From NCBI RefSeq assembly GCF_015355765.1, contig NZ_JACWNA010000001.1, positions 1-64,000 of the forward strand: a stretch of 64,000 nt of DNA, read 5' to 3'. Positions 17,342-26,112 of the stretch are shown here, in pieces; position 1 is the first letter of the stretch, and every line of letters starts with the position of its first letter. The notes under the pieces are model-generated. The model saw only the letters and a program-made list of their open reading frames with translations. It was not told where the DNA came from and did not search any database. Position numbers and translations under genes: made by a program. The stretch is from Actinomyces haliotis. GTDB taxonomy: Bacteria > Actinomycetota > Actinomycetes > Actinomycetales > Actinomycetaceae.

Positions 17342-20300
17342 TCACTTCTTGAGCTGGTTCTGCGCGTCCACCGCCCGCTGGACCGCGTCGTCGAGCCGCT
17401 TCTGCGCGTCGCCGTAGGCGGCCCAGTCGCCCTTCTCGCGAGCGGTGTCGGAGTCGTCCATGGCCGTCTGCGCGTCGGAGAGCGCCTGGTCGAGCTGAGC
17501 CTGCGGGTTGCCGGACGGCACCGCCGTCGCCGCGGTCCCCGCGCTCGGAGCGGCCGTGGCACTGGCCTGCGCCGTCGCGGCGTCGGTCGGCGCCGCCGTC
17601 CCCGAGGTATCGCCGACGGCGCCGGCGGCCGCGGCCTCGGCGTCGGAGGTGCCGTTGGCCGCCGCGGCGTCCCCGTTGACGACCTCCTCACCCGTGGTCG
17701 CGCCCGAGTCTCCGCCGAAGACCTGGTTGAGCGCCCCGGAGAGGGTGTCGTCGAAGCCGACCTTGTCGCCGAAGGACACGAGGACCTTCCGCAGCAGCGG
17801 GTACTGCGTGCCCGAGGAGGACTGGACGTACACCGGCTGCACGTAGAGCAGACCGCCGCCCACCGGCAGGGTCAGGAGGTTGCCCTTGATGACCTGGGAG
17901 CCCTGCTGGCTCAGGAGGTTGAGGGTCTGCGACGCCGTCGGGTCGGAGTCGAAGGTGTTCTGCACCTGGCCCGGTCCGGACACGTTCGAGGAGCGCGGCA
18001 GCTCGAGGAGCCGCAGCTTGCCGTAGTCCGGGTTCCTCACGCCGGCCTTGCCCGAGGAGGTCTCGGAGTCGACCGCGAGGAAGCCGGTGAGGACGTTCCT
18101 GTCCGTGTTGCCACCGATGATGTAGACGCTCGACAGGGAGAAGCTCGCCTTGTCCTGGTCCGGCATCTTGAGCGTGAGGTAGTACGGTGCCTGCGGCTCG
18201 TTGCCGGACTTCGTCGGGTCGTCGGGGACCTTCCAGAAGTCACCGCCGGAGTAGAAGTCGGCCGCGTTGGTCACGTGGTACTTCGCCATGATCGTGCGCT
18301 GGGCCTTGAACAGGTCCTCCGGGTAGCGCATGTGCGCCATGAGGTCGGCGCTCATCTCGCTCATCGGGGCGACCGTGCCGGGGAAGACGGCGGACCAGGC
18401 CCTGAGGACCGGGTCGTTGTCGTCCCACTGGTAAAGCTTGACGGAGCCGTCGTAGGCGTCGACGACCGCCTTGACGGAGTTGCGCACGTAGTTCGACTCG
18501 TCGGGCGCGCCGAGGAGCGTGGACTCCTGGTTCGTACCGTCGGCCGTGACGTCGGAGAGGGACTCGTGCTGGGAGTACGGGTAGTTGTTCGTCGTCGTGT
18601 ACCCGTCGAGGATCCACACGACCCGCTTGGGCGTCTTGGGGTTGCCGTCCGTGTCGACGACCGCCGGGTAGGGGTTGCCGTCGAGGGTGAGCCACGGGGC
18701 CACCTTGGCGACGCGCTCCGCGGGGTCGCGGTCGTAGAGGATCTGCGAGCCCTTGTGGACCTCGTTGGAGAACAGGATGTTCATCTCCTGGAGCTTCACC
18801 GCGTAGAGGAGGCGGTTCCAGGGGTTCGAGATCGACGGACCGCCGTTGCCGGAGAACGTGGTGTTCACCTGGCCGGACTTGGCCGAGTCGTCCGGGTAGT
18901 CGAGCTCGCGGGGGCTGCCGCCGTCCTCGCCACCGACGATGGAGTACGACGGCGAGTCCTGCCCGAAATAGACGCGGGGCTCGTAGGTGCCCAGGTCGCC
19001 CTGGGACGGGATACCGCCCTCCCAGAAGGAGGGGTAGCCGCCAGAGGCCACGGTGTTGCCGTAGGCGGTGACGACGCCGTAACCGTGCGTGTAGACGGTG
19101 TGCTCGTTGACCCAGGTGCGCTGGCCGGAGTCGAGACCGTCAAGGTTGAGCTCGCGCACCGCGATGACGGTGTCGCGCGCGGAGTCCTGGACGCTGTAGC
19201 GGTCGACGTTGAGGTGGTCGGCGAAGGAGTAGTACTGCTTGTTCTGCTGCAGCTGCCGGAAGGTGGAGGACACGAGGTTCGGGTCGAGGAGCCGGATCGA
19301 CGTCGTCGACTCGGCGTCCTCCTTGAGCTGGCCGGCCTCGGCGCTGGTCTTCGCGTTGTAGCTGGTCGTCTCGACGTCATCGAGGCCGTAGGCCGCCAGG
19401 GTGGCCTTGATGTTGCGCGAGATGTACGGCGACTCGGCGCTCTGCGCGTTGGGGTCGACGACGAACTTCTGGATGACGGCCGGGTAGACGCTCCCGATGA
19501 GCAGGGCCGAGACGATCGAGACGACGACGCCGGTCACGGGCAGCTTCCACGAGCGCGCCCGGATGGAGACGACGAAGAGCACGGCGATCGCGAGACCGAT
19601 CGCCGCGAGGATGGCGTTCGCGGGAATCACGGCCTTGACGTCCGCGTAGCCGGCGCCGTCGAACTTGGAGTTCGAGGAGTACAGGGCCGAGTAGCGGCTG
19701 AGCCAGTACCCGATCGCCTGGAGGACGGAGAACACGGCGAGGAAGATCGCCAGGTGCCGCCGTGCCGGGCGCGTGAAGTGGGGGCGCCGGGAGACGGAGA
19801 CGCCTCCGTAGAGGTAGTGGGTCACGAGGCTCGCGACGCCCGCGAAGACGGTCACGCGCGAGAGGTAGCCGACGATCGTCTTGAGCACCGGGAGGATGAA
19901 GACGTAGAAGGACACGTCGATGCCGAACTGGGGGTCCTTCACCCCGAAGGACTGCGAGTGCATCGCGAGGAGGATCTCGCGCCAGCTCGGCACGAGCTCC
20001 CAGGCGGCGCCGAGGAGGGCGAGCAGCGCCGGCAGGCCCCAGAGGAGGACCCGTCGCATCGGCTCGATCGCGGTGCGGTAGGACTCGAGGTTGCGGCCGG
20101 CCTCGTCATCGGGCAGGTGGATCTCGCGGTCCTTGTAGGCGCGGGACATGGCCAGGAAGACGGCCCCGAACATGAGGGCGAAGCCGACGACGAAGAGCAC
20201 CGCCTTCGAGATCCACTCGGTCCAGATGATGCGCGAGAAGCCGAGCTGGTTGAACCAGAGGACCTCGGTCCACGTGCTCGACAGGAAGCCGAGGAGGACC

Positions 20301-20830
20301 GCGAGCGCGACGAGGATGCCGATGGTGAGCGCGAGAGGCCCAGGACGTCCTCGCTCGGCGCGGGCCCCGGCACCGCCACGGCCGCCTCCGCCGCCGTCAC
20401 CGCCCCACCCGGTGGATCCGTTGCCGCCCCGGCCGGAGCCGGCGCGGGCCGTGCGCGCGGCGTCGGCGCGCCGGCGCACGCCCTCGAAGGGGTTGGAGCG
20501 GCCCGCACCGCGGCCCATGCCGAAGACGGCCGCAGGGTCGAAGGCGAAGGGGTTGTCCTCCTCGTCGTCGGAGGATCGGCGGGAGGAGCCCTGAGCACCC
20601 GCGGCGCGGTCGGCACCGCGGGATCGGTCCGTGCCGCCGGCCCGATCGGCCGGGCGCTCCTCCTGACCGTCCCCCGAGGAGGAGTGGTCAGGCCGCTGCG
20701 GGTCTCGGCCGGCGTCGGACTGGAAGAAGCCTCCGCGCACACGGCCCTCGCGGCTCGTGGCGTCGCCGGAGGAGCTCTCCTCCGCGCCGTCGTCGGGCTG
20801 GTCGATGGGCTCGTCGTCGGGCCTGTTCAT
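17342..20830 (-). CDS. UPF0182 family large membrane protein
   Basis: This 1162-residue protein belongs to UPF0182 (COG1615), conserved across Actinobacteria and of unknown function. The first 180 residues are charged and Gly-rich, probably disordered. Seven or so TM helices follow, starting at LALTIGILVALAVLLGFLSS, with the characteristic WTEVLWFNQLGF just after the first. A long extracytoplasmic domain comes next. The C-terminus is an Ala/Gly/Thr-rich linker followed by a short helical segment (QLDQALSDAQTAMDD... AVDAQNQLKK) likely to be a coiled coil. The start is ATG 20830 with GGAG upstream. It is divergent from the PPA1309 gene; UPF0182, PPA1309, a PDZ/Lon protease and DUF2342 are usual neighbours. 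Confidence 0.92.
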   Translation of the reverse strand: MNRPDDEPIDQPDDGAEESSSGDATSREGRVRGGFFQSDAGRDPQRPDHSSSGDGQEERPADRAGGTDRSRGADRAAGAQGSSRRSSDDEEDNPFAFDPAAVFGMGRGAGRSNPFEGVRRRADAARTARAGSGRGGNGSTGWGGDGGGGGRGGAGARAERGRPGPLALTIGILVALAVLLGFLSSTWTEVLWFNQLGFSRIIWTEWISKAVLFVVGFALMFGAVFLAMSRAYKDREIHLPDDEAGRNLESYRTAIEPMRRVLLWGLPALLALLGAAWELVPSWREILLAMHSQSFGVKDPQFGIDVSFYVFILPVLKTIVGYLSRVTVFAGVASLVTHYLYGGVSVSRRPHFTRPARRHLAIFLAVFSVLQAIGYWLSRYSALYSSNSKFDGAGYADVKAVIPANAILAAIGLAIAVLFVVSIRARSWKLPVTGVVVSIVSALLIGSVYPAVIQKFVVDPNAQSAESPYISRNIKATLAAYGLDDVETTSYNAKTSAEAGQLKEDAESTTSIRLLDPNLVSSTFRQLQQNKQYYSFADHLNVDRYSVQDSARDTVIAVRELNLDGLDSGQRTWVNEHTVYTHGYGVVTAYGNTVASGGYPSFWEGGIPSQGDLGTYEPRVYFGQDSPSYSIVGGEDGGSPRELDYPDDSAKSGQVNTTFSGNGGPSISNPWNRLLYAVKLQEMNILFSNEVHKGSQILYDRDPAERVAKVAPWLTLDGNPYPAVVDTDGNPKTPKRVVWILDGYTTTNNYPYSQHESLSDVTADGTNQESTLLGAPDESNYVRNSVKAVVDAYDGSVKLYQWDDNDPVLRAWSAVFPGTVAPMSEMSADLMAHMRYPEDLFKAQRTIMAKYHVTNAADFYSGGDFWKVPDDPTKSGNEPQAPYYLTLKMPDQDKASFSLSSVYIIGGNTDRNVLTGFLAVDSETSSGKAGVRNPDYGKLRLLELPRSSNVSGPGQVQNTFDSDPTASQTLNLLSQQGSQVIKGNLLTLPVGGGLLYVQPVYVQSSSGTQYPLLRKVLVSFGDKVGFDDTLSGALNQVFGGDSGATTGEEVVNGDAAAANGTSDAEAAAAGAVGDTSGTAAPTDAATAQASATAAPSAGTAATAVPSGNPQAQLDQALSDAQTAMDDSDTAREKGDWAAYGDAQKRLDDAVQRAVDAQNQLKK

Positions 20831-21056
20831 CACGATCTCGCTCCGTGCTAGGGCCGGTGCGCGGGGCACGCACCGTGTCGTCACCGGCACCTGGGCGCCG
20901 GTAGCGCCATCGTCCCACAGGTCACGACAGCCACCCAAAACTCAGCCGCCTCCTGCCGGCGGGCGGAGCCAGCGGTTCACGGCGAGCGCAACGCGACGGC
21001 CCGCACCGGGCGCGTGGCGGGGCGTGCGACGTCCCGCCACGGGTGAGGATGACGGC

Positions 21057-21656
21057 ATGAGCCGTCAGAGCCCCGAGTCCTCCCCCACCCAGCCCGCGCC
21101 CCGGTCCAAGCCCAGGGGTGCCCGCGAGACCGCCCTCTCGCGCGCCGTCGTCGAGCTCGAGGAGCACGTCGCCAGGCTCGGCTGGGAGGCGCCCGTCGGA
21201 GTCTTCGCGCTCGTGCGCACGGCCGCGGCCCTGGAGACCGACCCTGCCATCGCGGACATCCTCGACGACGAGGCCCTCGCAGCGGCGCGCACGGACCCCG
21301 AGTCCCTCACCGTCATCGAGCAGGAGGACCTGCCCGGCTCGGCCGACCTCGAGGACCTCCTGGGCCAGCTCGCCTGGCCGGAGTCCGTCGACGGCGTCGC
21401 CCTGTCCGTCGAGCGCCTCACCCTCCCTGCGGCCGCCGAGGCGGAGGCCGCCGCCATCGAGGACCCCGAGGAGCGCGTCGCCTTCCTCCAGAACCGTCCG
21501 GACCGCGACGACGTCCGCATCGTCGTCGGGGTCCTGCGCTCCGGCGAGTCCTGGTGCGCGATCCGTGCCCGTTCCAAGGACCACAAGCGCTCCGTCGCCC
21601 AGGGCGACACCCTCGTCCCCGGCCTCATCGAGGCACTGCGCGCCACGCTGCTCTGA
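21057..21656 (+). CDS. PPA1309 family protein
   Basis: This 199-residue soluble protein is of the conserved actinobacterial PPA1309 type. It has an N-terminal polar stretch, then the characteristic segment ALSRAVVELEEHVARLGWEAPVGVFALV. Its end holds RDDVRIVVGVLRSGESWCAIRARS and DTLVPGLIEALRATLL. Function is unknown. It is divergent from the UPF0182 gene (226 bases between starts) and convergent with the DUF2342 gene, matching the usual synteny. GAGG precedes the ATG at 21057. Confidence 0.85.
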   Translation: MSRQSPESSPTQPAPRSKPRGARETALSRAVVELEEHVARLGWEAPVGVFALVRTAAALETDPAIADILDDEALAAARTDPESLTVIEQEDLPGSADLEDLLGQLAWPESVDGVALSVERLTLPAAAEAEAAAIEDPEERVAFLQNRPDRDDVRIVVGVLRSGESWCAIRARSKDHKRSVAQGDTLVPGLIEALRATLL

Positions 21657-21703
21657 CTCCCTGACGGGCCGACGCCCGCAGGCGTCGGTCCTGCGTCACG
21701 ACG

Positions 21704-21747
21704 ACGGCCGCCCGGTCCCTCCCTCGCGGAAAGCACCGGGCGGCCGT
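21704..21747. terminator. Bidirectional hairpin between convergent genes
   Basis: Arms 21704-21716 and 21735-21747 are perfect 13-bp complements (ACGGCCGCCCGGT and its reverse complement) around an 18-base loop. A smaller hairpin (21669-21676 with 21681-21688) precedes it. Both lie between the PPA1309 and DUF2342 stop codons. Confidence 0.65.
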
Positions 21748-21762
21748 TGAGGTCCGTGCCCG

Positions 21763-23289
21763 TCAGGCCGTGGGAGTCGGGCTGCCGCCCTCGTCCTCGT
21801 CCTCGCCGTCGTCGGACTCGTCAGTGGTGGAGCCGTCGTCAGGGTCCTCGACGGACGGCCCGTCACCGAGGCCCTCGGGGCTGTTCTCGTCGGCCTCCTG
21901 GGCGCCCTCGGCGTATCCGAGCGTCCCGTCCAGGAGCGAGGCGAGGTCGTCGTCGATCTCCGAGTCGAGGTCCTGCGCTGCGCGGCGCATGGCGAGGAAG
22001 TCCTCGGGGTTGGCGAGCTCCGACGGCGTCGGCATGACGTCGGGGTGCTGCCAGAAGGCGTCGCGCTCGGCGTCGCCGGCCTCGGCGCCGATCGTCTCCC
22101 ACAGCTGCGCGGCCTCACGGACGAGCCGCGGGCGGAACTCGAGGCCGATGAGGCGGGCGAAGACCTGCTCGGCGACGCCGCCCTGGAGGCGACGGCGCCG
22201 CACCATCTCGCGCAGGGCGACGGCCCGCGGCAGGTGCGGGATCGTGGCCCGCGCGGTGACGACCTCGACCCAGCCCTCCACGAGCGCGAGAAGGGTCTCG
22301 AGGCGCTCGAGGGCCTCGGCCTGCGCCTGCGTCTCCTGCGGGGCGAACATGCCGCCCTCGAGGGCGGCGCGCAGCGCCTCCGGGTCGCTGGGGTCGACCT
22401 GGGCGACCGCCTGCTCGACGGCCTCGGTGTCGATGGTGATCTCGCGGGCGTAGGTCTCCACGGCGGCCATGAGCTGGCTGCGCAGCCACGGCACGTGGGC
22501 GTAGAGCCGCGCTGCGGCGGCCTCGCGGACTGCGAGGAACATGCGGACCTGGTCCTCGTCGGCCTCGAGGCCCTCCGCGAAGGCGGCGACGTTGGCCGGT
22601 ACGAGCGCCGTGCCCGGCTCCTGGGTGAGAGGCAGGCCGACGTCGGTCGCGGAGACGGACTCCGCACCGAGCTGGCCGATGGCCTGGCCGAGCTGGAGCC
22701 CGAAGGCCGTCCCCGCCATGGAGCGCATGATCTTCGACAGCGCCCCCATCTGCTGCGTGGCGGCCGCCATCTCCGGCGGGAGCTGCTTCATCTGGCGCTC
22801 AAGGGCACCGGCCAGCGCGGTCGTGGCCGCCTCGGCCACGGGGGCGACGACCTCCTTCCACACCGGCAGGGTGCGCTCGACCCACGTCGAGCGGCTCCAC
22901 GCCTCGCGACCGCCGGGGGCGGGCATGAGGTCGGTGGCGGTGTCGAGCCAGAGGTCGGCGACGGACAGGGCCTGGCGGACCTGCTCCGCGGACCCGGAGG
23001 TGACCGTCGGGTCTCCCGTGGCGCGGGCCGTCTGGAGGGCGAGGTCCTGCCCCATCTTCCAGTTGACGGGCTCGTCCGAGGACGCCGCGAAGACCTGCTG
23101 GAGCTGGGCGCGCATCGCCATGAGCTGGCCGGGACTCAGCTCGGACAGGTCGCCCATGCCGCTCATGCGGGCCAGCTGGGTGGGGTCGACGCCCGAGGAG
23201 CGCAGGGCGTCGACGGCGTCACCCGCCATCTCGGGGCCGAACATCGCGGAGAGCAGCTCCTCGATCTCGTCGAAGGGGTCCTCGCTCAT
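21763..23289 (-). CDS. DUF2342 family protein (zincin-like hydrolase family)
   Basis: This 508-residue protein belongs to the DUF2342 family of putative zinc-dependent metalloproteases/hydrolases, typical of Actinobacteria. Family landmarks are MSEDPFDEIEELLSAMFG at the start, GTAFGLQLGQAIGQLG in the middle, and LYAHVPWLRSQLMAAVETYARE followed by DPEALRAALEGGMF later. No HExxH zinc motif can be seen: the helix before AHVPWL reads AVREAAAARLY. Peptidase activity is therefore doubtful. The C-terminal 60 residues are acidic and low in complexity. GGGAGGA precedes the ATG. The gene is divergent from the PDZ/Lon protease gene. Confidence 0.87.
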   Translation of the reverse strand: MSEDPFDEIEELLSAMFGPEMAGDAVDALRSSGVDPTQLARMSGMGDLSELSPGQLMAMRAQLQQVFAASSDEPVNWKMGQDLALQTARATGDPTVTSGSAEQVRQALSVADLWLDTATDLMPAPGGREAWSRSTWVERTLPVWKEVVAPVAEAATTALAGALERQMKQLPPEMAAATQQMGALSKIMRSMAGTAFGLQLGQAIGQLGAESVSATDVGLPLTQEPGTALVPANVAAFAEGLEADEDQVRMFLAVREAAAARLYAHVPWLRSQLMAAVETYAREITIDTEAVEQAVAQVDPSDPEALRAALEGGMFAPQETQAQAEALERLETLLALVEGWVEVVTARATIPHLPRAVALREMVRRRRLQGGVAEQVFARLIGLEFRPRLVREAAQLWETIGAEAGDAERDAFWQHPDVMPTPSELANPEDFLAMRRAAQDLDSEIDDDLASLLDGTLGYAEGAQEADENSPEGLGDGPSVEDPDDGSTTDESDDGEDEDEGGSPTPTA

Positions 23290-23460
23290 GGGTCCTCCCG
23301 GGCCTCGGGGTCTGGTGCGGGCGCCCGGACGGCCGGGCCCCTGTAGAACAGGAGGATCGTGCCACGCATTCCTGGGCGCGAGCCATGCGTCACCCGGGAC
23401 CGCTCGCGGCGCGCGGGTCCGCTGCGGGCGCATGACGGCGGGTGCCCCACAATGGCTCCC

Positions 23461-24945
23461 GTGACGCAGCAGAGCCCCAGCCCTCACCAGCAGCCCGCCG
23501 ACGCCGCGAGGACGAGCGCCCCTGCCGAGGGCGCCTCACCCGAGGACGCCCCCGCCGACCGCGCAGCGGGTGGCAGCGGCAGCAGCGCCACGGTGAGCCC
23601 CGCAGCCGACGAGGAGGACGGGCCCGGCGCGGGCGGCGCCCGCGGCTCGCGCCGCCGTCACCGCCGTCGCCAGCTGACGACCCTCGGCGCCGGCGTCCTC
23701 GTCGCGGGTCTTCTCGTGGCCGGAGCCACCGTCCCGATCAACAAGGTCATCGAGGCGCCGGGCCCGACCTGGAACGTCCTGGAGGGCTCGACGAGCTCGA
23801 CCCGCTCGACAGCGGGCTCCAGCGGAGCCGCGTCAGGCAGCTCCTCCGCGACGGGAGCCTCCGCGGGCGCCTCGGCCTCGGGCTCCTCCGCGATCCTCAC
23901 GGTGACGGGCACGCGCACCTACGCGGCCGACGGCGCCCTGCGGATGACCACCGTCTCCATCATGGGGTGCCCCGGGTACAAGGTGACGGTCTTCAGCCTC
24001 ATCGACGCCTGGCTCCACTCCGACCGGAAGGTCCTCGACCGCGACGCCGTCTGCCCCTCCTCGATGACCGCGGAGCAGGTCGACGCCGTCAACCAGGCTG
24101 AGATGACGAGCTCCCAGGACTCCGCCGTCGTCGCAGCCCTCATGGAGACCGGGCTCGCCAAGTCGATGGTCCTCACGATCGAGCAGGTCGCGGACGGCCA
24201 GAAGGACTCCGGTCTCAAGACCGGCGACGTCATCACCTCGGTCACCCCCGAGGGCGGGACGACGACGACGATCACCACCTACTCCCAGCTCCACGACCTC
24301 ATGGAGACGATCGCGCCCGGCACGCGCGTGACCGTGGAACTCACGCGCGACGGCAAGGACACCTCAGCCACGCTCACGACCCTCGCCCCGTCGAGCGACG
24401 ACCAGCGCAAGGGATCGATGCTCGGGGTGGCGCTGTCGGTGCGGGCCGACTCCGACGTCGACGCGACCTTCGGACTCTCCGACGTCGGCGGGCCCAGTGC
24501 CGGCACCATGCTCGCTCTCGGGATCATCGACGAGGTCACGCCGGGCGACCTCACCGGGGGCAAGGACATCGCCGGCACCGGCACGATCAGCGTGTCCGGG
24601 GAGGTCGGCGCGATCGGCGGCATCCAGCAGAAGATGGCCGGGGCGAAGGCCTCGGGCTCGGACTACTTCCTGGCACCGGCGTCCAACTGCGACGAGGTCG
24701 TCGGGCACGAGCCGGACGGGTTGAGCGTCTACGCCGTCTCGACGCTGCACGAGGCCGTCGAGACCGTGAAGGCGATCGCCGACGGGAAGACGTCGGGGCT
24801 GACCACCTGCGAGGCCGTCGAGGAGGAGTCGAGCGCAGCGGCGACCGCGAGCGCCGCCTCGTCCATGACACCGACCCCGTCGCCGACGGCGGCTGCCGGC
24901 GAGGCAGCCGTGGAGACCGCCACGGCGACAGCCACCGAGCACTGA
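23461..24945 (+). CDS. Membrane-anchored PDZ and Lon-type (S16) serine protease, YlbL-like
   Basis: This 494-residue protein has a disordered N-terminus of about 70 residues and one TM helix (LTTLGAGVLVAGLLVAG) that places the rest outside the cell. A PDZ domain follows (about residues 235-320, SGLKTGDVITSV ... APGTRVTVELTRDG), then a Lon-type S16 domain. The catalytic Ser is in DVGGPSAGTM (about 346) and the Lys in GAIGGIQQKMAGAKA (about 395). The end is Ala/Thr-rich. The start GTG 23461 was preferred because a CACAAT -10-like element ends 7 bases before it; ATG 23452 would add three residues. It is divergent from the DUF2342 gene, a common pairing. Confidence 0.9.
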   Translation: MTQQSPSPHQQPADAARTSAPAEGASPEDAPADRAAGGSGSSATVSPAADEEDGPGAGGARGSRRRHRRRQLTTLGAGVLVAGLLVAGATVPINKVIEAPGPTWNVLEGSTSSTRSTAGSSGAASGSSSATGASAGASASGSSAILTVTGTRTYAADGALRMTTVSIMGCPGYKVTVFSLIDAWLHSDRKVLDRDAVCPSSMTAEQVDAVNQAEMTSSQDSAVVAALMETGLAKSMVLTIEQVADGQKDSGLKTGDVITSVTPEGGTTTTITTYSQLHDLMETIAPGTRVTVELTRDGKDTSATLTTLAPSSDDQRKGSMLGVALSVRADSDVDATFGLSDVGGPSAGTMLALGIIDEVTPGDLTGGKDIAGTGTISVSGEVGAIGGIQQKMAGAKASGSDYFLAPASNCDEVVGHEPDGLSVYAVSTLHEAVETVKAIADGKTSGLTTCEAVEEESSAAATASAASSMTPTPSPTAAAGEAAVETATATATEH

Positions 24946-25104
24946 GCACCGAGCGCCCTGCCCGGGCACGCACGAGGTCTGGGGAGGCCGCGCCGCCGCC
25001 CGGTTGTCCACAGGCCCCGACCGGGCTCTCGCGCCGGGCGCCGACCGGGTGCGAGGCTCGCGGCGGCCGCCCCACCGTCCCCAGCCGGCGGCCGGGAGGT
25101 TCCC

Positions 25105-26094
25105 GTGCGTGTGAGAGGCCAGTCCCCCGTCCTGTGGCGCTGCGAGGGCTCCAGCCAGATCGGCTCCGAGCCCGGGATCGCGCTCGTCGTCGAGGGCCTC
25201 GACGGCCCGGCCCAGCGCTTCCTGGACCGCCTGCCCGCCGAGGAGCGCGACGCCGGTCCGGGGTGGGTGCGGCTCGCTGCCCGGTGGGCGGGGCTCGCGG
25301 TGGAGGACGCCGAGGCGCTCGTCTCCGGGCTCCTCGATGCTGGTGCCCTCACCCGCGCGGAGGCGCCCCGGACGGCCGACGAGCGCTACTGGGACCTCCT
25401 GTGCGAGGAGCCGAGGGAGCGCAGCCGGGCCCTGGCGGGCTCGGTCGTGGGGCTGGTGGGCTCCGGGGAGCTCGCGCTCGAGGTCGCGTGCCTCCTGGAG
25501 GAGGCCGGGATCGGGTCTGTGCTCCCGCACGACCCGCCGCTGGCCGCCTGGCTGGAGGAGCATCGGCCGGGCCTCACCGTCCGTGCGCCGGCGTCGACGG
25601 TCCCGGACCTCGTCGTCACGCTGGATCCGCACGTCATCGACCCGGTGCGGGCGAGGGCCCTCGCACAGGCCGGCGCGGCGCAGCTCCCGGTGACGGTTCG
25701 GGCGGCGAGCGTGAGGGTCGGCCCCGTCCTGGGACCGGGGGCGCGGGTGTGCCACTCCTGCCTCGACCTGGCGGAGCGGGACGCGGACCCGGCGTGGCCG
25801 GTTGTCGCGACGCAGCTGAGGATGACGCCCGTCCCTGCGACCGAGCGCCTGCTCGTCCACCAGTCGGCCGCGCTGGCCACGCGGGCGGCGCTCGACGCGC
25901 TGCTGGGCGAGCCGTGGTGGGGCCGGAGCGTCGAGCTGAGCGGTCGCGACGCAGTGGGCCTCGAGCGGGAGTGGGAGCCGCACCCGGAGTGCCTGTGCTC
26001 GGCCGGGCTCGAGACGGCGGCTCCGGACCCTGGGGAGACGTCCGCGAGCCCGGGAGGACCCGGGCCCGGGCGGGCCGACTCAGCCGGGCTCTGA
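25105..26094 (+). CDS. ThiF/cyclodehydratase-like protein
   Basis: This 329-residue protein resembles the ThiF/E1-like and TOMM 'leader-binding' proteins of Actinobacteria. A winged-helix-like N-terminal part is followed by a degenerate Rossmann segment, SVVGLVGSGELALEVACLLEEAGIG (about 113-138). It then has a Cys pair in VCHSCLDL (about 216-219) and a second in ECLCSAG near residue 300, a likely zinc site. No ATP-binding Arg/Lys set or YcaO partner was seen. The GTG start has GGGAGG 6 bases upstream. It converges on uvrD2, a neighbour seen in other Actinobacteria. The substrate is unknown. Confidence 0.7.
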   Translation: MRVRGQSPVLWRCEGSSQIGSEPGIALVVEGLDGPAQRFLDRLPAEERDAGPGWVRLAARWAGLAVEDAEALVSGLLDAGALTRAEAPRTADERYWDLLCEEPRERSRALAGSVVGLVGSGELALEVACLLEEAGIGSVLPHDPPLAAWLEEHRPGLTVRAPASTVPDLVVTLDPHVIDPVRARALAQAGAAQLPVTVRAASVRVGPVLGPGARVCHSCLDLAERDADPAWPVVATQLRMTPVPATERLLVHQSAALATRAALDALLGEPWWGRSVELSGRDAVGLEREWEPHPECLCSAGLETAAPDPGETSASPGGPGPGRADSAGL

Positions 26095-26112
26095 GGCCCT
26101 CCTCCTCGGCTG

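Noticed and set aside
25105-26094. Azole-peptide (TOMM) biosynthetic cluster
   Set aside because: No YcaO, dehydrogenase, precursor peptide or exporter gene lies around the ThiF-like gene.
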